Positions 5,998 through 8,111 of a DNA stretch of 8,111 bases are shown in pieces. The notes beneath the pieces are model-generated. The model ran no database searches, was not told where the DNA came from, and saw nothing but the letters and a program-made list of their open reading frames with translations. The number at the start of each line of letters is the position of its first letter. The stretch's first letter is position 1. A program made the position numbers and the translations under genes. Source of the DNA: CAG-390 sp051867815 (GTDB taxonomy: Bacteria > Bacillota > Clostridia > Oscillospirales > CAG-272); assembly GCA_051867815.1 (NCBI GenBank), contig JBJDZD010000101.1, positions 1-8,111 of the forward strand, given 5' to 3'.

Positions 5998-6711
5998 ATG
6001 CTTGATCAGACGAGAACCCGTGCTTTGCTCGGCGACAAAGGAATAGAAAAGCTGAGAAGCTCGCATGTTGCGGTTTTCGGCTTGGGCGGCGTCGGCGGAC
6101 ATTTGGCTGAGGCCTTGGCGCGGTCGGGTGTGGGCGAGCTGACCCTCATCGACGGCGACGTCGTTTCGCCATCGAACGTCAACCGACAGATCATTGCCAC
6201 GCAGGCGACCGTCGGCAGGCCGAAGAGCGAAGTCATGGCGGAGCGCGTGCTTTCAATCAACCCCGAATGTAAGGTGCATCCGGTAAACCTCTTTTATCTG
6301 CCCGAAAATGCCGATGAGATCGACCTTGCACAGTTTGATTTCATTGCCGATGCCGTTGATACGGTCACGGCGAAGGTGGAGCTTATCTGCCGCGCCGAAG
6401 CGTTGGGAGTGCCCGTTATCGCATCCATGGGTGCAGGGAACAAGCTCTGTCCGGAGCGATTCCGCATATCTGATATATCGCAAACAAGCGTTTGTCCCCT
6501 TGCCAAGGTTATGCGCAAGAAGCTCCGGGAGAGGGGAATAAAGAGACTTGACGTCGTTTGGTCGGACGAGGAGCCTCGCCGCGCCGTGGGGCTTGGAAGC
6601 GAGAACGGCAGAAATGTCCCCGGAAGCCTTTCCTTCGTGCCCGGCACCGTGGGTATGATAATGGCAGGCTATATCATCAGAAATCTTTGTAATATGGAGA
6701 TACAAAAATGA
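5998..6711 (+). CDS. tcdA: tRNA threonylcarbamoyladenosine dehydratase (TcdA/CsdL-like)
   Basis: An E1-like ThiF/MoeB-fold enzyme that uses ATP to convert t6A at position 37 of ANN-decoding tRNAs to its cyclic form, ct6A. The 237-residue protein has the nucleotide-binding GLGGVGG (28-34), IDGDVV (51-56) and SNVNRQI (59-65) with Asn60, Asn62, Arg63 and Gln64. It also has DAVDTVTAK (118-126) and ISDISQTSVCPLAKVMRK (157-174) with Cys166, which separate TcdA from ThiF or MoeB. It is slightly shorter than E. coli TcdA and lacks a hydrophobic C-terminal extension. ATG 5998 is chosen over an upstream in-frame TTG (5938) because that TTG lies in the -35 box of the promoter, whereas GGGCGGTG (5985-5992) sits five bases before the ATG. 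Its stop overlaps the next start (ATGA). Confidence 0.93.
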   Translation: MLDQTRTRALLGDKGIEKLRSSHVAVFGLGGVGGHLAEALARSGVGELTLIDGDVVSPSNVNRQIIATQATVGRPKSEVMAERVLSINPECKVHPVNLFYLPENADEIDLAQFDFIADAVDTVTAKVELICRAEALGVPVIASMGAGNKLCPERFRISDISQTSVCPLAKVMRKKLRERGIKRLDVVWSDEEPRRAVGLGSENGRNVPGSLSFVPGTVGMIMAGYIIRNLCNMEIQK

Positions 6712-7751
6712 AATTTGACAGAGAAAAATACCTTTCCTATTGTTTTGACACGGTAAAACGACTTATGGAGGTTCCCAGCCCCAGCGGATACTCGCGCGAG
6801 ATATCCGTGCTTCTTGGCGATATCGCATCCGAGCTGGAGCTTGGCTTCGAGCCGACCAAAAAATCCTGCTTTTTCCTTACATATAAGGGCAAAAGCTCCG
6901 ATAAGGCTCTCGGAGTTGCCGCTCATTGCGATACTCTCGGTGCCATGGTGCGCTCGATAGACGCAAACGGCGACCTCAATTTTGCTCCCGTCGGCGGTGT
7001 GCTTTGCAATTCTCTGGACGGCGAATACTGCTTCGTCATCACCCGTGATGGCAAGAGATACACCGGTACCATACTTTCCCGTTCGCCGTCGGTCCACGTT
7101 TTCTCGGACGCGAGAAGCCGCGCTCGCGATGCGGAAAATATGTACGTCCGTCTTGACGAGAACGTCAAATGCGCGGCGGATACCCGCGCCCTCGGCATCG
7201 AAAACGGTGACTATATCTGCTTCGAGCCGAAAACGCAGGTAACCGAGAGCGGTTATCTCAAATCCCGTTTCATTGACGACAAGGCAAGCGTTGCCTGCAT
7301 CCTGACGGCGTTAAAGATCATGAAGGACGAGGGGATCGTTCCCGAAAACGACGTTAAATTCCTCGTTTCGATGTATGAGGAGGTCGGTCACGGCGCGGCT
7401 TATGTGCCGGACAACCTCATCTCCATGCTTGCGGTCGATATGGGTTGTATCGGCAAGGATCTTGCCTGCGACGAGCATACCCTTTCGATCTGCGCAAAGG
7501 ACGCCGGCGGCCCCTACGACTACGAGCTGACGGGCAAGCTGGCAGATATGGCAAGGTCGGCAGAGCTGCCGTATTGCGTTGACCTCTATCCCTATTACGG
7601 CTCGGACGTCGGTGCTATGTGGCGCGCAGGTCACGATGTTCCCGGCGCACTCATCGGCCCCGGCGTTCACGCCTCCCACGGTATGGAGCGCACGCACGCG
7701 GATGCGCTCATGGCAACCGTCGAGCTTGTCACGATGTATTTGGGAGCGTAA
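6708..7751 (+). CDS. M42 family metallopeptidase (glutamyl aminopeptidase/deblocking type)
   Basis: A 347-residue cytoplasmic dinuclear metal aminopeptidase of the M42 family, whose members often form tetrahedral dodecamers and trim short peptides. All expected metal-site motifs are visible: AAHCDTLG (71-78, His73 and Asp75), FIDDKAS (188-194, bridging Asp190 or Asp191), YEEVGHGA (223-230, catalytic Glu224 and metal ligand Glu225), AVDMG (242-246, Asp244) and ERTH (327-330, His330). Residues near 95-175 form the inserted PDZ-like subdomain of the family. The start ATG overlaps the tcdA stop by four bases and has GGAG (6696-6699) eight bases upstream, so it is translated from the tcdA transcript. 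Members were historically annotated as endoglucanase or cellulase M, but the peptidase assignment fits the motifs better. Peptide preference cannot be read from the sequence. Confidence 0.93.
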   Translation: MKFDREKYLSYCFDTVKRLMEVPSPSGYSREISVLLGDIASELELGFEPTKKSCFFLTYKGKSSDKALGVAAHCDTLGAMVRSIDANGDLNFAPVGGVLCNSLDGEYCFVITRDGKRYTGTILSRSPSVHVFSDARSRARDAENMYVRLDENVKCAADTRALGIENGDYICFEPKTQVTESGYLKSRFIDDKASVACILTALKIMKDEGIVPENDVKFLVSMYEEVGHGAAYVPDNLISMLAVDMGCIGKDLACDEHTLSICAKDAGGPYDYELTGKLADMARSAELPYCVDLYPYYGSDVGAMWRAGHDVPGALIGPGVHASHGMERTHADALMATVELVTMYLGA

Positions 7752-7753
7752 CC

Positions 7754-8111
7754 ATGGATAAGTTTAAGATAGGCATAATCGGCCTCGGCTGCCGCGGCAC
7801 CTCGATGACCGAGCTTCTCGCGGAGCGCGAGGATATTGACATCGTTGCCATCTGCGACGAATATGAGGACAGATGCGAAAGCATGCGCTCAAAGCTTGAA
7901 GAAAAGGGGTATTCGCCGAAGATCTTCCAAAGCTTTGAGGAGCTTATCGCCGCTCCCGATGTTGAGATCGTGTTTGTTTTCAGCGCGTGGGAGAATCACG
8001 TTCCGGCGGTCGTTGCTTCGATGAAGGCGCGCAAGCCCGTTGCCTTTGAGGTCGGCGGAGCCTACAGCATCGAGGATTGCTTCCTACTCTTCGAGACTCA
8101 CAGAGCCACGG
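7754..8111 (+). CDS. Gfo/Idh/MocA-fold oxidoreductase, GH109-like variant, 5' part
   Basis: The first 119 residues of a protein that continues past the window. The N-terminus is a Rossmann fold with IGIIGLGCRG (6-15) and an acidic strand end, AICDE (32-36), for NAD(P) binding. The segment AWENHVP (78-84) and FEVGGAYSIEDC (98-109) replace the classic Glu-Lys-Pro motif of Gfo/Idh/MocA dehydrogenases. The pattern W-x-x-H followed by E-V and a ...SIEDC helix is reminiscent of GH109 NAD-dependent glycosidases and related proteins, so a redox-assisted glycosidase or sugar-modifying enzyme is as likely as a simple dehydrogenase. It starts two bases after the M42 stop, with GGGAG at 7742-7746 upstream, so it belongs to the same operon. 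The catalytic C-terminal domain is not seen. Confidence 0.85.
   Translation, partial: MDKFKIGIIGLGCRGTSMTELLAEREDIDIVAICDEYEDRCESMRSKLEEKGYSPKIFQSFEELIAAPDVEIVFVFSAWENHVPAVVASMKARKPVAFEVGGAYSIEDCFLLFETHRAT

Noticed and set aside
6253..6705. Minus-strand open frame opposite tcdA
   Set aside because: It has low-complexity, His/Cys-rich composition and is antisense to all TcdA motifs.

Overview
The window looks like a piece of a Bacillota (Clostridia-type) chromosome, probably from an uncultured gut or rumen lineage. This is inferred from the moderately GC-rich coding sequence, the strong purine-rich Shine-Dalgarno sites, the sigma-A-like promoters with 17-bp spacers, the tight ATGA-type gene overlaps, and protein families common in that group (discoidin-domain secreted proteins, SLC45-like MFS carriers, M42 peptidases). 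Nearly all of it is coding. I saw no phage genes, transposons, CRISPR arrays, tRNA or rRNA.

Layout. (1) Positions 1-2086, + strand: the 3' end of a protein with an F5/8 type C (discoidin-like) domain, followed one base later by a multi-pass membrane protein resembling GT-C glycosyltransferases. (2) Positions 2087-2134: a perfect 22-bp inverted repeat with a 4-base loop, between two convergent transcription units. It doubles as the last codons of the next gene. (3) Positions 5834-2116, - strand: a compact four-gene operon in the order Nudix hydrolase, SLC45-like MFS sugar transporter, membrane-anchored glycerophosphodiester phosphodiesterase, MurNAc-6-phosphate etherase (murQ). Its genes overlap or lie 10 bases apart, and a near-consensus promoter reads into it. 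(4) Positions 5835-5997: a divergent control region with one good promoter in each direction, an imperfect inverted repeat and a direct repeat. (5) Positions 5998-8111, + strand: tcdA, an M42 aminopeptidase, and the start of a Gfo/Idh/MocA-fold protein with GH109-like features, tightly packed and probably co-transcribed.

How the genes may work together. The minus-strand operon reads as a salvage unit. A carrier imports a sugar, MurQ opens the lactyl ether of MurNAc-6-phosphate, GDPD releases glycerol phosphate from glycerophosphodiesters, and a Nudix enzyme clears ADP-ribose-like nucleotides. The substrate of the carrier and any MurNAc kinase are not visible, so the link is inference. The plus-strand operon mixes tRNA modification with peptide and sugar metabolism and gives no obvious single pathway.

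The most unusual details are a MurQ that ends about 20-25 residues early exactly inside the terminator stem, a Nudix box with one extra residue, a roughly 90-residue outer loop in the MFS carrier, and the missing EKP lysine in the last protein. No clearly new multi-gene system is evident.
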